Assembly (NCBI RefSeq): GCF_002095475.1
Contig: NZ_MLFR01000021.1
Span: 1 to 64,000, forward strand
Source: Pantoea rwandensis
GTDB lineage: Bacteria > Pseudomonadota > Gammaproteobacteria > Enterobacterales > Enterobacteriaceae
Direction of reading: 5' to 3'
DNA: 64,000 nt
Part shown: piece after piece, positions 30,279 to 40,693 of the stretch
Numbering within the stretch: position 1 is the first letter of the stretch
Layout: the number at the start of each line of letters is the position of its first letter
Translations under genes and position numbers: made by a program
The notes under the pieces: model-generated
What the model was told of the DNA's origin: nothing
Seen by the model: the letters and a program-made list of their open reading frames with translations, nothing else
The model's database searches: none

Positions 30279-30357
30279 TTTTTTTCTGGCAAATTCGCTA
30301 TAGCAGAGTAGAATTAGCAGCCTGCCCGTCGACTTCTTCCGCAGGAACCGCAAAACC

Positions 30358-32379
30358 ATGAGTAAAGCCTTTAAACTCAACTCTGATTTCAAACCTTCAG
30401 GTGACCAACCTGAGGCGATTCGTCGTCTTGAGGAGGGGCTGGTCGATGGGCTGGCGCATCAAACCTTGTTAGGGGTCACCGGTTCGGGAAAAACCTTTAC
30501 CATTGCCAATGTGATTGCCGATCTTAACCGACCGACCATGGTGATGGCACCCAACAAGACGCTGGCTGCCCAGTTGTATGGCGAGATGAAAGAGTTCTTT
30601 CCGGATAACGCGGTAGAGTTTTTTGTCTCTTACTACGACTACTATCAGCCTGAAGCTTATGTTCCCAGCTCCGACACCTTTATCGAGAAGGATGCGGCGG
30701 TCAACGAACACATTGAGCAGATGCGCCTGTCAGCCACCAAGGCGATGTTAGAGCGCCGCGATGTGATCGTCGTGGCGTCGGTTTCCGCCATCTACGGTTT
30801 GGGCGATCCTGATCTTTATCTGAAAATGATGCTGCACTTAACGCGCGGCATGATTATCGATCAGCGCAGCATTCTGCGCCGTCTGGCTGAACTGCAATAC
30901 ACGCGTAATGATCAAGTTTTCCAGCGCGGCACCTTCCGCGTACGCGGTGAGGTGATCGACATCTTCCCGGCGGAATCCGACGACATTGGATTGCGCGTTG
31001 AGCTGTTCGATGAGGAAGTGGAGCGCTTATCGCTGTTTGATCCGCTGACCGGCCAAGTCGAGTCGGTGATCCCACGCTTCACCATCTATCCCAAAACACA
31101 CTATGTCACGCCGCGCGAGCGCATCCTGCAAGCGATGGAAGAGATTAAAGATGAGCTGGTGGTGCGCAAAAAGGTGCTGCTGGAAAATAATAAGCTGTTG
31201 GAAGAGCAGCGTATTAGCCAGCGTACCCAGTTTGACCTGGAAATGATGAATGAGCTGGGTTACTGCTCGGGTATCGAAAACTACTCGCGCTACCTTTCAG
31301 GGCGCGGGCCTGGCGAGCCACCTCCTACCTTGTTTGATTATCTCCCTGCGGATGGTCTGCTGGTGGTTGATGAATCACACGTTACCATTCCACAGATTGG
31401 TGGCATGTATCGCGGTGACCGCGCGCGTAAGGAGACATTGGTTGAGTACGGCTTCCGTCTGCCGTCAGCGTTGGATAATCGCCCAATGCGCTTTGAAGAA
31501 TTTGAAGCGTTGGCACCGCAGACCATTTATGTTTCAGCAACGCCGGGCAAATATGAGCTGGAGAAATCCGGCGACGACGTGATCGATCAGGTGGTGCGTC
31601 CGACTGGATTGTTGGATCCGATTCTGGAAGTGCGTCCTGTCGCTACCCAAGTCGATGATCTGCTGTCGGAGATCCGTAAACGCGTGGAGGTCAACGAACG
31701 TGTGCTGGTCACGACACTGACCAAACGCATGGCGGAAGATCTCACGGAGTATCTGGTGGAGCACGGCGAGAAGGTGCGCTATCTGCACTCCGATATCGAT
31801 ACCGTAGAGCGTATGGAGATCATTCGTGATTTGCGCTTGGGTGAATTCGATGTGCTGGTCGGTATCAACTTACTGCGTGAAGGCCTGGATATGCCAGAAG
31901 TGTCGCTGGTGGCGATTCTGGATGCTGATAAAGAGGGCTTCCTTCGCTCCGAACGCTCGCTGATTCAGACCATTGGCCGTGCGGCGCGTAACATCAACGG
32001 TAGAGCGATCCTTTACGCCGATAAGATCACGCCCTCCATGGAGCGTGCGATGGGTGAAACCGAACGCCGACGTGAGAAGCAGCAGCGCCATAACGAAGAG
32101 AATGGCATCGTGCCACAAGGGCTCAACAAGAAAATCACCGATATTCTTGAGTTGGGCAAAAACGTGGTGAAAACGCGTGGTAAAGGTAAAACGGCTTCAC
32201 GTATAGCGGCGGAAGAAGAGGCTAACTATCTGTCGCTGACCCCGCAGGCGATGCAGAAGAAGATTCGCGAGCTGGAAACCCAGATGCAGCAGCATGCGCA
32301 GAATCTGGAGTTTGAAGAAGCCGCCAATGTGCGCGACCAGTTGCATCAACTGCGCGAGCTGTTTATTGCCGCCTCCTGA
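30358..32379 (+). CDS. uvrB: Excinuclease ABC subunit B
   Basis: 673 aa, as in E. coli. It is the damage-verification helicase of nucleotide excision repair, loaded by UvrA2 and recruiting UvrC. The Walker A loop is [10 protein letters not shown] (about 39-48). The beta-hairpin that probes DNA is [17 protein letters not shown] (about 92-108), DEAD-like motif VVDESH, helicase motifs [13 protein letters not shown] and QTIGRAARN. The C-terminal UVR motif that binds UvrC is at about 630-670. The LexA box upstream predicts SOS induction. Confidence 0.99.
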   Translation: MSKAFKLNSDFKPSGDQPEAIRRLEEGLVDGLAHQTLLGVTGSGKTFTIANVIADLNRPTMVMAPNKTLAAQLYGEMKEFFPDNAVEFFVSYYDYYQPEAYVPSSDTFIEKDAAVNEHIEQMRLSATKAMLERRDVIVVASVSAIYGLGDPDLYLKMMLHLTRGMIIDQRSILRRLAELQYTRNDQVFQRGTFRVRGEVIDIFPAESDDIGLRVELFDEEVERLSLFDPLTGQVESVIPRFTIYPKTHYVTPRERILQAMEEIKDELVVRKKVLLENNKLLEEQRISQRTQFDLEMMNELGYCSGIENYSRYLSGRGPGEPPPTLFDYLPADGLLVVDESHVTIPQIGGMYRGDRARKETLVEYGFRLPSALDNRPMRFEEFEALAPQTIYVSATPGKYELEKSGDDVIDQVVRPTGLLDPILEVRPVATQVDDLLSEIRKRVEVNERVLVTTLTKRMAEDLTEYLVEHGEKVRYLHSDIDTVERMEIIRDLRLGEFDVLVGINLLREGLDMPEVSLVAILDADKEGFLRSERSLIQTIGRAARNINGRAILYADKITPSMERAMGETERRREKQQRHNEENGIVPQGLNKKITDILELGKNVVKTRGKGKTASRIAAEEEANYLSLTPQAMQKKIRELETQMQQHAQNLEFEEAANVRDQLHQLRELFIAAS

Positions 32380-32397
32380 TAGAGGAGCGATGGTTTT

Positions 32398-32465
32398 GGT
32401 CGCCATTAATGGCGACCCTACAGGGTTCGGTGCGGTTTTCGTCGGGTACACATTTATGCGCACTG
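32398..32465 (+). repeat. Composite palindromic element (forward)
   Basis: P1 GGTCGCCATTAATGGCGACC (32398-32417), CTAC, GGTGCGGTTTTCGT, then a degraded P2 starting GGTACACATTTATGCGCAC at 32445: 47 bases between module starts. It lies between convergent uvrB and yvcK. Confidence 0.85.
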
Positions 32466-32476
32466 CCTTTGCGAGC

Positions 32477-33379
32477 TTAAAATGCCTGAATCGCCTGTTC
32501 CAGCGCAATGCGCAGCAGCTGGCGATCGTGGCGATATTTGATATCAGCCGCTTCCAGCGGTTCGCGCACAATCAGGCGGCCTTCCACATCACGAATGTCT
32601 GCGGACGGGCTAACCACTACGGCATCGATCACCCGCTTACCAATCGCTTTTTCCATCATGGCCAGCTTATCTGCCACCGTTAAACTGGCAGCGGCGGGGC
32701 TTAACTCTCGGCCCAAATTGCCAATAAATACCATGGTGGCAGGTGTGCGGCGTAGCGCGCGCGTCATCTCTTCCATCAACAGGATCGGCATCAGGCTGGT
32801 GTAAAAACTGCCGGGACCGATCAAAATCAAATCGGCTTCGGCAATCGCGTCCAGCGCTTCCTTGGTGGGGATCACGTTAGGATGAAGCATCAACTCTTGC
32901 GGCGGCTGCTTCATCTCATCAATCGCAGTCTCACCGTACACCATGTTGCCTTCGCCATCCTGCGCCACCAGATCGACCGGTTGTTCTGACATCGGAATCA
33001 AAAACGCGTCGACTTTGAGCAGATTGCGGATGATGTTGATGGCTTCTAAGGGACGCACGCTGAGGTGATCAAGCGCTTTGAGGATCAGGTTGCCAAGATT
33101 ATGTCCGGCTAACTCTCCGTTTCCGGCAAAGCGATACTCAAACATCGCCGATGCCACACTGGGTTCGGTGATGAGCTGATTAATGCAATTGCGCATATCG
33201 CCCCAGGCAATGCCGCCTTCCGAGCGGCGAATGCGCCCGGTGGATCCGCCATTATCGGTGGTGGTAACGATACCGGTGAGGCGCGAACCCAGCGGCGCCA
33301 GTGCCGACATCACACGGCCAAGGCCATGTCCGCCGCCCAGCGCCACCACGCGATCTAAATCTGCCAAGGTACGATTCAT
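32477..33379 (-). CDS. ybhK: YvcK/CofD-like family protein (gluconeogenesis factor)
   Basis: 300 aa. Blocks typical of Yvc[52 protein letters not shown] and [18 protein letters not shown]. YvcK proteins bind UDP-sugars and are needed for growth on gluconeogenic carbon and for envelope integrity in other bacteria; the E. coli orthologue is ybhK. The start is at the ATG 33377-33379 ([11 protein letters not shown]), supported by AAAAGGAAAAGC upstream. It is convergent with uvrB and divergent from moaA, as in E. coli. Confidence 0.95.
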   Translation of the reverse strand: MNRTLADLDRVVALGGGHGLGRVMSALAPLGSRLTGIVTTTDNGGSTGRIRRSEGGIAWGDMRNCINQLITEPSVASAMFEYRFAGNGELAGHNLGNLILKALDHLSVRPLEAINIIRNLLKVDAFLIPMSEQPVDLVAQDGEGNMVYGETAIDEMKQPPQELMLHPNVIPTKEALDAIAEADLILIGPGSFYTSLMPILLMEEMTRALRRTPATMVFIGNLGRELSPAAASLTVADKLAMMEKAIGKRVIDAVVVSPSADIRDVEGRLIVREPLEAADIKYRHDRQLLRIALEQAIQAF

Positions 33380-33487
33380 GCTTTTCCTTTTAACGGACAA
33401 CCGCACATTGAGGCGCAGTTGAAGTGATGTGTATCAATATCTGTCGCGCATTTTAACGTATCCTGCACCGAAAATGCGGTGAAAAAA

Positions 33488-33511
33488 CGTTATGTATCAG
33501 TATATATAGCG
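33488..33511 (+). promoter_or_regulatory. ModE binding site upstream of moaA
   Basis: CGTTATGTATCAGTATATATAGCG is a near-palindrome of the same pattern as the site before modA. E. coli moaA is activated by ModE-molybdate, and the distance to the leader suits an activator site. Confidence 0.72.
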
Positions 33512-33582
33512 AAATTCACTGATGGATGCGAGGGGCAAATCGCGCTACCATTCGTATTAACCGTGTTGTCGAAATCGGCAAC

Positions 33583-33690
33583 AAACTCCCAAGCCTTGCA
33601 TACCTAAGTCGTCAAGATAAGGTTGCCTGGCCGTAGCGTAAGCTGCCAGGGTGCAGAAAGAAATGACTGCATCTCCCGTATTTGGAAAGG
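33583..33690 (+). ncRNA. Probable molybdenum cofactor (Moco) riboswitch in the moaA leader
   Basis: The leader has ACTCCCAAGCC, a stem capped by a GNRA loop (GTAGC-GTAA-GCTGC, 33633-33646 region), GCCAGGGTGCAGAAAG, and ATGACTGCATCTCCCGTAT running into GGAAAGG, the moaA ribosome site. This is the arrangement of the E. coli moaA Moco RNA, which lowers translation when cofactor is available. Boundaries are approximate. Confidence 0.7.
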
Positions 33691-33697
33691 TGTTCAG

Positions 33698-34684
33698 GTG
33701 CCACAATTTACAGATGCCTATGCGCGCAGCTTTTATTATCTGCGCCTGTCGGTCACGGACGTGTGTAACTTCCGGTGTACATACTGCCTGCCTGACGGTT
33801 ACAAGCCGAACGGTACGCACAACAAAAGTTTTCTCTCGCTAGACGAGATCCGCCGCGTGACGCGTGCCTTTGCGGCCGCGGGCACTGAAAAAGTGCGCCT
33901 GACCGGCGGCGAACCCTCTATGCGTCGCGATTTCACCGATATCATCGCTGCGGTGCGTGAAAATGCCGCCATTCGCCAGATTGCGGTTACCACTAACGGT
34001 TATCGTCTGGCACGTGACGTACGCGCGTGGCGTGACGCAGGGCTCACCAACATTAACGTCAGTGTTGATAGCCTCGATGCGCGTCAGTTCCATGCGATCA
34101 CCGGCCAAGACAAATTCGCCGAAGTCATGGCCGGGATCGATGCTGCATTTGATGCCGGTTTCGAAAAGGTCAAAATCAATAGCGTGCTGATGCGCGATCT
34201 CAACAGCCACAGTCTGAGCACCTTCCTAGACTGGATTCGCACGCGTCCGATTCAACTGCGCTTTATCGAATTGATGGAAACCGGCGAGGGCGGCGATCTG
34301 TTCCGTCGTCATCACATCTCGGGCGAAGTCATTCGCGATCAGCTGATTAAGCAGGGTTGGCAGCGCCAGCCGCGCGGTCGCAGTGATGGCCCGGCACAGG
34401 TGTTCTGCCATCCTGACTATCAGGGTGAAGTTGGCCTGATCATGCCTTACGAAAAAGATTTTTGCGCCAGCTGCAACCGCCTGCGCGTCTCAGCGATCGG
34501 CAATCTGCATCTGTGCCTGTTTGGCGACAACGGTGTGCCGCTGCGCGATCTGTTGGCTTCAGATGCGCAACAAAGTGAGCTGCAAGCGCGCATCGCCCAC
34601 AGTCTCGGCCAGAAAAAGCAGACGCACTTTCTGCATCAGGGCAACACCGGCATTACACAAAATCTCTCCTTCATTGGTGGCTAA
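33698..34684 (+). CDS. moaA: GTP 3',8-cyclase
   Basis: 328 aa radical SAM enzyme. With MoaC it converts GTP to cyclic pyranopterin monophosphate, first step of molybdopterin synthesis. The N-terminal cluster is CNFRCTYC (about 24-31) and the C-terminal cluster includes CASC plus a later Cys in LCLF; LTGGEPS is the SAM-binding GGE motif. The chain ends in the family GG. The start is GTG 33698, 7 bases after GGAAAGG, matching E. coli; the longer upstream frame runs through the riboswitch and is rejected. Confidence 0.96.
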   Translation: MPQFTDAYARSFYYLRLSVTDVCNFRCTYCLPDGYKPNGTHNKSFLSLDEIRRVTRAFAAAGTEKVRLTGGEPSMRRDFTDIIAAVRENAAIRQIAVTTNGYRLARDVRAWRDAGLTNINVSVDSLDARQFHAITGQDKFAEVMAGIDAAFDAGFEKVKINSVLMRDLNSHSLSTFLDWIRTRPIQLRFIELMETGEGGDLFRRHHISGEVIRDQLIKQGWQRQPRGRSDGPAQVFCHPDYQGEVGLIMPYEKDFCASCNRLRVSAIGNLHLCLFGDNGVPLRDLLASDAQQSELQARIAHSLGQKKQTHFLHQGNTGITQNLSFIGG

Positions 34685-34701
34685 ACACAGGAGTTACAGC
34701 C

Positions 34702-35217
34702 ATGGGTAAACCTACCGGCGAATTTGTCGCCTTGAATGTGGCGGTGATGACCGTCTCGGACAGTCGCGATGCCAGCAATGACAGCTCAGGGGATTATCTG
34801 CGTGAGGCGCTGGCGGAAGCCGGGCATCAGGTGGTGGATCGTGCGATTGTGCCTGACAACCGCTATCGCATTCGCGCTACGGTGTCGCGCTGGATTGCCA
34901 GTGAAGATGTGCAGGTTGTCATTATCAACGGCGGCACCGGCTTTAACAGCAAAAACAGTACGCCAGAAGCGCTACTGCCGCTGTTTGACCGTGAAATTGA
35001 CGGCTTTGGTGAACTGTTCCGCATGTTCTCCTACGAAGAGATTGGCAGCTCAACGCTGCAATCACGCGCAGTGGCAGGACTGGCTAATCAGACGCTGATT
35101 TTCGCCGTGCCAGGTTCCACTAATGCTTGCCGTAGCGCCTGGGAACGTATCATTGAAGAACAGCTGGATGCCCGCACGCGTCCCTGTAATTTTGTCTCTC
35201 ATTTGAAGAAGTTGTAA
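34702..35217 (+). CDS. moaB: MoaB, molybdopterin-binding fold protein
   Basis: 171 aa, MogA/MoaB family. It has [19 protein letters not shown] and the substrate-binding loops [20 protein letters not shown] and [18 protein letters not shown]. In E. coli the protein is dispensable and its catalytic role unclear; MogA performs adenylation there. AGGAG precedes the ATG. Second gene of moaABCDE. Confidence 0.96.
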   Translation: MGKPTGEFVALNVAVMTVSDSRDASNDSSGDYLREALAEAGHQVVDRAIVPDNRYRIRATVSRWIASEDVQVVIINGGTGFNSKNSTPEALLPLFDREIDGFGELFRMFSYEEIGSSTLQSRAVAGLANQTLIFAVPGSTNACRSAWERIIEEQLDARTRPCNFVSHLKKL

Positions 35218-35219
35218 GC

Positions 35220-35705
35220 ATGTCATCACTCACTCATATCAATGCCGCTGGCGAAGCCCATATGGTTGACGTCTCCGGCAAAACTGAAACGGTTCGCGAA
35301 GCCCAGGCCGAAGCGCTGGTGCTGATGAGCGCGGAAACGCTGCAGATGATCATCGACGGCAGCCATCACAAAGGCGATGTGTTCGCTACGGCACGCATTG
35401 CCGGTATTCAGGCCGCGAAACGCACCTGGGAGCTGATCCCGCTGTGCCATCCGCTGATGTTAAGCAAGGTGGAAGTCACGTTGGTCGCAGAGCCCGAACA
35501 CAGCCGCGTGCGCGTCACCTCCCGCTGCCGTCTGACCGGTAAAACTGGCGTCGAGATGGAAGCGCTGACTGCCGCGTCGGTGGCCGCGCTGACTATTTAC
35601 GACATGTGCAAAGCGGTGCAGAAAGACATCGTCATCGATCAATTACGCTTGCTCACCAAGAGCGGCGGTAAATCCGGCGATTTTCAGGCGGTGACGCATG
35701 ATTAA
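35220..35705 (+). CDS. moaC: Cyclic pyranopterin monophosphate synthase
   Basis: 161 aa. It rearranges the MoaA product to cPMP. Family blocks: [26 protein letters not shown]-like [23 protein letters not shown] and the active-site CKAVQKDI after [17 protein letters not shown]. It begins 2 bases after the moaB stop and overlaps moaD by 8, indicating tight coupling. Confidence 0.97.
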   Translation: MSSLTHINAAGEAHMVDVSGKTETVREAQAEALVLMSAETLQMIIDGSHHKGDVFATARIAGIQAAKRTWELIPLCHPLMLSKVEVTLVAEPEHSRVRVTSRCRLTGKTGVEMEALTAASVAALTIYDMCKAVQKDIVIDQLRLLTKSGGKSGDFQAVTHD

Positions 35706-35943
35706 AGTGCTGTTTTTTGCGCAAGTGCGCGAGCTCACCGGCACCAGCGCATTAGAGCTGGCGCCAGAATACCAGGATGTCGCCACCCTACGTGCGGCAC
35801 TGGCTGAGAAGAACGATCGCTGGGCGCTGGCGCTGGAATCCGGCAAGTTGTTGGCGGCAGTGAATCAAACACTGGTGCCGATGAGTCATCCATTGCGCGC
35901 TGGCGATGAAGTGGCGTTTTTCCCGCCGGTCACCGGAGGATGA
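35698..35943 (+). CDS. moaD: Molybdopterin synthase sulfur carrier subunit
   Basis: 81 aa ubiquitin-like protein ending in Gly-Gly (FFPPVTGG), which is thiocarboxylated after MoeB adenylation and gives sulfur to MoaE-bound precursor Z. It overlaps moaC by 8 bases, and its TGA lies at the start of moaE. Confidence 0.97.
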   Translation: MIKVLFFAQVRELTGTSALELAPEYQDVATLRAALAEKNDRWALALESGKLLAAVNQTLVPMSHPLRAGDEVAFFPPVTGG

Positions 35944-35945
35944 GC

Positions 35946-36398
35946 ATGACCACTCGCATTCGCGTCGGCGTTGACCCTTTCGATGTCGGTGAAGAATATC
36001 GGCAGCTTGCTGAGCATGACAGTGACGGCGCGGTCGTCACCTTCACCGGCAAAGTGCGCAATCACAATCTGGGTGACAGCGTGGCCGCTTTAACGCTGGA
36101 ACATTATCCGGGCATGACGGAAAAGGCGCTGGCAGAGATTGTCGAAGAGGCGCGTCAGCGCTGGGCATTGCAACAGGTGACGGTGATCCATCGCGTGGGC
36201 GAACTGTTTCCTGGCGATGAAATCGTGTTTGTCGGCGTCAGCAGCGCACACCGCAGCAGCGCCTTTGCAGCGACGGAATTCATTATGGATTACCTGAAAA
36301 CCCGCGCCCCTTTCTGGAAACGTGAAGCGACGGAGCAGGGCGAACGCTGGGTCGATGCGCGTGACAGTGACCATCAAGCCGCCGAACGCTGGAAGTAG
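35946..36398 (+). CDS. moaE: Molybdopterin synthase catalytic subunit
   Basis: 150 aa. It forms the heterotetramer with MoaD that inserts the dithiolene sulfurs. Characteristic: GAVVTFTGKVRNHNLGDSV, LEHYPGMTEKAL, VGVSSAHRSSAF and the catalytic Lys region in KTRAPFWKRE. Two ATGs (35940 and 35946) compete; the second is 6 bases from GGAGG and gives the E. coli length. Confidence 0.95.
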   Translation: MTTRIRVGVDPFDVGEEYRQLAEHDSDGAVVTFTGKVRNHNLGDSVAALTLEHYPGMTEKALAEIVEEARQRWALQQVTVIHRVGELFPGDEIVFVGVSSAHRSSAFAATEFIMDYLKTRAPFWKREATEQGERWVDARDSDHQAAERWK

Positions 36399-36480
36399 CG
36401 CGTAAAATCCTCCCGCTCTGATAGCCGCAGCCCACTGAAAACGTTAAGGTACGGTTTTTGCTGGCATGTCAGGGAACAGG

Positions 36481-37575
36481 ATGAAAACCATTAGAATGCT
36501 GAAAGGCGCAGCGCTGCTCACCGCGCTGATACTGGCCGGTTGTAGTACCAAAAAAGAGCCGCAGGCACCCGCGCGTCAACCCGCTGACGTCAAAAGCCAA
36601 ATTCAGCAGCTATTGCCCAGTGATGTGACGCAAAAGAGCGTGTGGGCGAATGACATTTACACGGCGTTTCGCGTCCAGCAAATCGATCCCAGCGCCAGCA
36701 ATGTGTGCGCAGTGATCGCGGTGGCCGATCAAGAATCCAATTTCAATGCCGATGCCCCGGTACCCGGTTTGCCGAAAATCGCGTGGGGCGAAATCGATCG
36801 CCGTGCCGCAAAGGTGCACGTTCCCGCCTTTTTAGTGCGTACCGCATTACTGATCAAATCCCCAACCGGTGAAAGCTATGCTGCACGCCTTGATAAAGTG
36901 CGCAGCGAGAAAGAGTTGAGCGCCATCTTTGATGACTTTATCGATATGGTGCCGATGGGGCAGAAGCTGTTTGGCAATCTCAACCCGATTCATACTGGCG
37001 GCCCAATGCAGGTCAGCATTGAATTTGCCGAAGCGCATGCCAAAGGCTATCCCTATTCGATTGACGGTTCGATTCGTCGCGAAGTGTTTACCCGTCGCGG
37101 CGGTATCTACTTTGGTACTTTGCACCTGCTGGGCTATCCGGCAGATTACAGTCAAATGCTGTACCGCTTCGCTGACTTCAACGCCGGATGGTATGCCAGC
37201 CGCAACGCCGCGTTCCAGGCCGCCGTGGCGCGTGCCAGTGGCATCAAATTAGCGCTAGATGGTGACTTAATCATGTACGGTAGCGAGCAAGCCGGTTCGA
37301 CTGAGCTGGCGGTGCGCACCCTGAGCAAGCAACTGGATATGAGTAACCGGGAAATTCGCCGCGATCTGGAAAAGGGGGATAGCGAAAGTTTCAGCAACAG
37401 CACATTATGGAAGCAGACGTTTATCCTGGCCGGTAAAATGGCCGGTAAACGCCTGCCGCGCGAGATGCTGCCGGGTATCAAACTGGAAAGCCCGAAAATC
37501 ACCCGCAACCTGACCACCGCGTGGTTTGCTCAACGCGTGAATGGCCGATATCAACAGTGCTTGACGCGCCGTTGA
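36481..37575 (+). CDS. yaiW: YaiW-like outer-membrane lipoprotein (DUF1615)
   Basis: 364 aa. A lipoprotein signal with lipobox LILAGC (Cys about 21) opens the protein. The rest matches DUF1615: VCAVIAVADQESNFNADAPVPG, KIAWGEIDRRA, DMVPMGQKLFG, TGGPMQVSIEFAE and the end ESPKITRNLTTAWFA. E. coli YaiW is a surface-exposed lipoprotein near sbmA that assists uptake of the antimicrobial peptide Bac7. Here it stands between moaE and ybhL with no sbmA. The start is placed at the second ATG (36481), which gives a clean signal peptide. Confidence 0.9.
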   Translation: MKTIRMLKGAALLTALILAGCSTKKEPQAPARQPADVKSQIQQLLPSDVTQKSVWANDIYTAFRVQQIDPSASNVCAVIAVADQESNFNADAPVPGLPKIAWGEIDRRAAKVHVPAFLVRTALLIKSPTGESYAARLDKVRSEKELSAIFDDFIDMVPMGQKLFGNLNPIHTGGPMQVSIEFAEAHAKGYPYSIDGSIRREVFTRRGGIYFGTLHLLGYPADYSQMLYRFADFNAGWYASRNAAFQAAVARASGIKLALDGDLIMYGSEQAGSTELAVRTLSKQLDMSNREIRRDLEKGDSESFSNSTLWKQTFILAGKMAGKRLPREMLPGIKLESPKITRNLTTAWFAQRVNGRYQQCLTRR

Positions 37576-37632
37576 CGCAGCGAAGTGTAGACTCCACACT
37601 TAGAGCGTTTGTCTAACTTAATGAGGTGCATC

Positions 37633-38340
37633 ATGGACCGATATCCACGTAATGATTCAATTGTGCAGCAGGCAACCACCGGGCTGCAAACGTATATGGC
37701 GCAGGTCTATGGCTGGATGACCTGTGGTTTGCTGTTAACGGCATTTGTTTCTTGGTTTGCAGCGCGTACGCCTGCCATCATGGAGCTGGTGTTCGCTAAC
37801 CGCATAACCTTTTTTGGGCTGATCATTGCGCAATTGGCTGTGGTGTTTGTGCTTTCAGGTATGGTGCATCGCCTGAGTAGTGCGCTCGCAACCGGCCTGT
37901 TTATGCTCTATTCAGCGCTAACCGGGCTGACGCTGGCGAGTATTTTCCTCGTCTACACCTATTCATCTATTGCCAGCACCTTCTTTGTGACGGCAGGTAT
38001 GTTTGGTGCCATGAGCTTCTACGGTTACACCACTAAGCGTGACCTAAGCCGCTTCGGTAGTCTGCTGTTTATGGCGCTGATCGGTATTGTGCTGGCCTCG
38101 CTGGTGAACTTCTGGCTGAAAAGCCCCGCGCTGATGTGGGCCATTACCTATATTGGTGTGGTGGTGTTTGTCGGTCTGACGGCCTATGACACCCAGAAGC
38201 TGAAATCGATTGGTGAGAACATCAACGTTAATGATAAAGAGAACCTGCGTCGTTACTCCATCATGGGTGCGCTGACGCTGTATCTCGACTTCATCAACCT
38301 GTTCCTGATGCTGCTGCGTATTTTCGGCAACCGCCGATAA
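37633..38340 (+). CDS. ybhL: Bax inhibitor-1 family membrane protein YbhL
   Basis: 235 aa, seven predicted helices. Family blocks YGWMTCGLLLTAFVSW, SALTGLTLASIF, FGAMSFYGYTTKRDLS, GLTAYDTQKLKSIGE and the C-terminal LDFINLFLMLLRIFGNRR are present. BI-1 proteins act as calcium leak channels in studied cases; the E. coli role is not settled. ATG 37633 follows GAGGTG. A palindrome ends the locus before convergent ybhN. Confidence 0.95.
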   Translation: MDRYPRNDSIVQQATTGLQTYMAQVYGWMTCGLLLTAFVSWFAARTPAIMELVFANRITFFGLIIAQLAVVFVLSGMVHRLSSALATGLFMLYSALTGLTLASIFLVYTYSSIASTFFVTAGMFGAMSFYGYTTKRDLSRFGSLLFMALIGIVLASLVNFWLKSPALMWAITYIGVVVFVGLTAYDTQKLKSIGENINVNDKENLRRYSIMGALTLYLDFINLFLMLLRIFGNRR

Positions 38341-38370
38341 TTACAGCATATTTGTTTACAGCACATTTGT

Positions 38371-38444
38371 AGCGGCGCGATTTATCGCGCGCATCTGCAG
38401 CGATGGTCATGCTGAACGATGGGCAACGAATCGCGCCGCTTTTC
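38371..38444. repeat. Second-type palindromic element between ybhL and ybhN
   Basis: AGCGGCGCGATT (38371-38382) is perfectly inverted as AATCGCGCCGCT (38429-38440), followed by TTTT. The inner part holds GCGCGATTTATCGCGC. It resembles the element at 60791 and may act as a terminator for the convergent pair. Confidence 0.7.
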
Positions 38445-38483
38445 TTCAATACGAATATTCACCGCAACAAGCGGCTCATCTCA

Positions 38484-39449
38484 TCAACGTGCCGCCATCT
38501 TGCGCTCATTTTTTTGCCGCAACTGTTTCGCGCGACTCTCCAGCAGTAAATACAGCACCAGTGCCAGCAACAGCGGCAAAATGAAATACAGCACACGATA
38601 CGCCAGTAGCGCGGCGATAATGGTGCCGTGCGACACCTGCTCTCCGCTCAGGAGTGCGAGAAACACCGCTTCCAACACGCCAATTCCCGCCGGAATATGG
38701 ATGATCACCCCCGCGATACTGCTGATCAATAACACGCCCAGTACCTGCGGGTAATCCACCTGCCGGGCCAATAGTAGCCAGATAATGGCACCCATCACCA
38801 ACCAGTTCGCGCTTGAAACAGCAAATTGCAGTAACGCCATGCGCAGCGACGGCAACTGCAGATGCTGGCCTTTCACCGTCCATTGGCGTTTTTTGGCGAA
38901 GGTACAGGCCCACAAATAAATAGCCACCAGCACCAGCAACACTGCACCAATAATGCGCAGGGTGTTTTCGCCGATAAACCAGCGCGGTGGAATCGGCACC
39001 ATCCCCGCCACAAACACCACGCCGGCCAGCAGAAGATAGCCCAGCCAGTTGGTGGCGATACTCATGGAAAAGATCCGTGTGATGGTGCCGCCGGGCAGTC
39101 CAAGGCGCGAATAGAGTCGATAGCGCATCGCTACGCCGCCAACCCACGTACTGAGCGTCAGATTAAAGGCGTAGCAAATAAACGACACCAGCATCACCTG
39201 GCGTTTAGCCAGCTTGTGGCCGCAATACGCTCGGCCAATTAAGTCATAGACGCCATAAGTCAGGTAACTCACCACCACCAGCGCTGCCGCGCCGAGCACC
39301 ACATAGCGGTTGTAACCGACGATCACCTGATAGACGTCTTGCCAGTACACTTTGCGGGCGTAAATCACCAGCAGCACAATCACTGCGATGAAAAACAGCC
39401 AGGTCAGGATTTTCTTCACCCATTGCCAGCGCGAATGTCTCTTGCTCAT
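38484..39449 (-). CDS. ybhN: YbhN, LPG synthase/flippase-like membrane protein (UPF0104)
   Basis: 321 aa with seven to eight membrane helices and basic ends ([10 protein letters not shown] and RAKQLRQKNERKMAAR). Blocks YDLIGRAYCGHKL, FICYAFNLTLSTWVGGVAMRYRLY and IHIPAGIGVLEAVFLALLSG are those of the lysylphosphatidylglycerol synthase transmembrane family. It shares an ATGA overlap with clsB, so it is the last gene of a ybhP-clsB-ybhN operon, suggesting a phospholipid role (inference). Confidence 0.93.
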   Translation of the reverse strand: MSKRHSRWQWVKKILTWLFFIAVIVLLVIYARKVYWQDVYQVIVGYNRYVVLGAAALVVVSYLTYGVYDLIGRAYCGHKLAKRQVMLVSFICYAFNLTLSTWVGGVAMRYRLYSRLGLPGGTITRIFSMSIATNWLGYLLLAGVVFVAGMVPIPPRWFIGENTLRIIGAVLLVLVAIYLWACTFAKKRQWTVKGQHLQLPSLRMALLQFAVSSANWLVMGAIIWLLLARQVDYPQVLGVLLISSIAGVIIHIPAGIGVLEAVFLALLSGEQVSHGTIIAALLAYRVLYFILPLLLALVLYLLLESRAKQLRQKNERKMAAR

Positions 39450-40693
39450 CAGGGTTTGGCTCCTTGATTGTCTGTTTCGACCCGGTCCTGCGTCTCCATT
39501 TCCGGCTGTACCGGCGCTTCAACCTGGCTCAGTAGCGGTGTGTGCGCGGGTAACCATCCGGCAATCGCAGGAAAATGGCGTAGGAAGTGAAATACAATCA
39601 CGCTTTTGGTCAGATGCCACCAGGTGCGCGGCGGTAATTTGTCATCTTGTACGCGTTCGCAATCCTGCTGGATCAGGGCTTCAAGATTATCGCGCAGCCT
39701 GTGGTTGAAGGCACGATCGTGCACCATCAGGTTGGCTTCAAGGTTAAGTGACAGGCTAAGGGGATCGAGGTTGCTGGAACCCACTGTAGACCAGTGTTGA
39801 TCCTGCACCGCTATCTTGCCGTGCAGCGGACGGCGGCAATACTCATACACTTCCACGCCGGCATCGACCAAATAGTTGTAGAGCATCTCCGCGCCCACTT
39901 TCACAATCGGCATGTCCGGTTCGCCTTGCACAATCAGCCGCACGCGCACCCCGCGTTGTGCTGCGCTGCGCATTTCGCGCAACAGTCGGTAACCTGGAAA
40001 GAAATAGGCATTGGCGATGATGACGTCGTGCTTTGCTTTACGCAGCATATCCAGGTAATGCTGCTCAATGTCGTCGCGGTGCTGGTCATTATCACGATAG
40101 ACAAACAGCACCTGCGCATCCCCCGGCATGGCATTGACTGCCACGCGCTGCGAACGACCTCCCCACCAGCGGCGGGTCACCTGTTCACTGCCCATGGCTT
40201 GTTGCACATAGCGCGCAATATCCAGCACCACCGGTCCTGTCACTTCAACCGCGTAATCCTGTTTCGCTTGCGGACCATAAGTGGTGTTGTGCTCGTCAGA
40301 GAAGTTGATACCGCCAACGAAGGCGAGGGCATCGTCCACTACCACAATTTTGCGGTGCAGGCGCCGGAACACATTGGTGCGCATGCCTAACACCAGCGGG
40401 CGCGGATCGTAATAGAGAAAGCGCACGCCGGCTTCGGTCAGGCTATTAACAAAATGGTCTGAAAGATCGGGTGAGCCATAACCATCAACCATCACTTCAA
40501 CCTTGACGCCACGCTGAGCCGCAGCCAGCAAATCAGCGTGCAGTGACGTGCCCACCTCATCCTCAAACAGGATAAACGTCTCCAGCAACAGCGTGCGCTC
40601 GGCGCGTTGAATAGCGGCTGAAACGCGTGGGAAAAACTGATCGCCATTTTCCAATAGCTGCAGCTGGTTACCTTCACGCCAGCTAAAATTCAT
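39449..40693 (-). CDS. clsB: Cardiolipin synthase B
   Basis: 414 aa, phospholipase D superfamily. Two HKD motifs: [16 protein letters not shown] (about 114) and [18 protein letters not shown] (about 293). E. coli ClsB makes cardiolipin and can make phosphatidylglycerol. The start ATG (40691-40693) overlaps the ybhP TGA, and its own TGA overlaps the ybhN ATG. The longer upstream frame is rejected on this basis. The C-terminal tail is rich in Glu and Gln. Confidence 0.95.
   Translation of the reverse strand: MNFSWREGNQLQLLENGDQFFPRVSAAIQRAERTLLLETFILFEDEVGTSLHADLLAAAQRGVKVEVMVDGYGSPDLSDHFVNSLTEAGVRFLYYDPRPLVLGMRTNVFRRLHRKIVVVDDALAFVGGINFSDEHNTTYGPQAKQDYAVEVTGPVVLDIARYVQQAMGSEQVTRRWWGGRSQRVAVNAMPGDAQVLFVYRDNDQHRDDIEQHYLDMLRKAKHDVIIANAYFFPGYRLLREMRSAAQRGVRVRLIVQGEPDMPIVKVGAEMLYNYLVDAGVEVYEYCRRPLHGKIAVQDQHWSTVGSSNLDPLSLSLNLEANLMVHDRAFNHRLRDNLEALIQQDCERVQDDKLPPRTWWHLTKSVIVFHFLRHFPAIAGWLPAHTPLLSQVEAPVQPEMETQDRVETDNQGAKP

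Noticed and set aside
30081..30392. A 103-codon minus-strand frame across the uvrB promoter
   Set aside because: It covers the LexA box and the uvrB start; chance open frame.
33623..33697. ATG-less extension of moaA through its leader
   Set aside because: The region is a structured RNA leader; the GTG at 33698 has a good ribosome site and matches E. coli.
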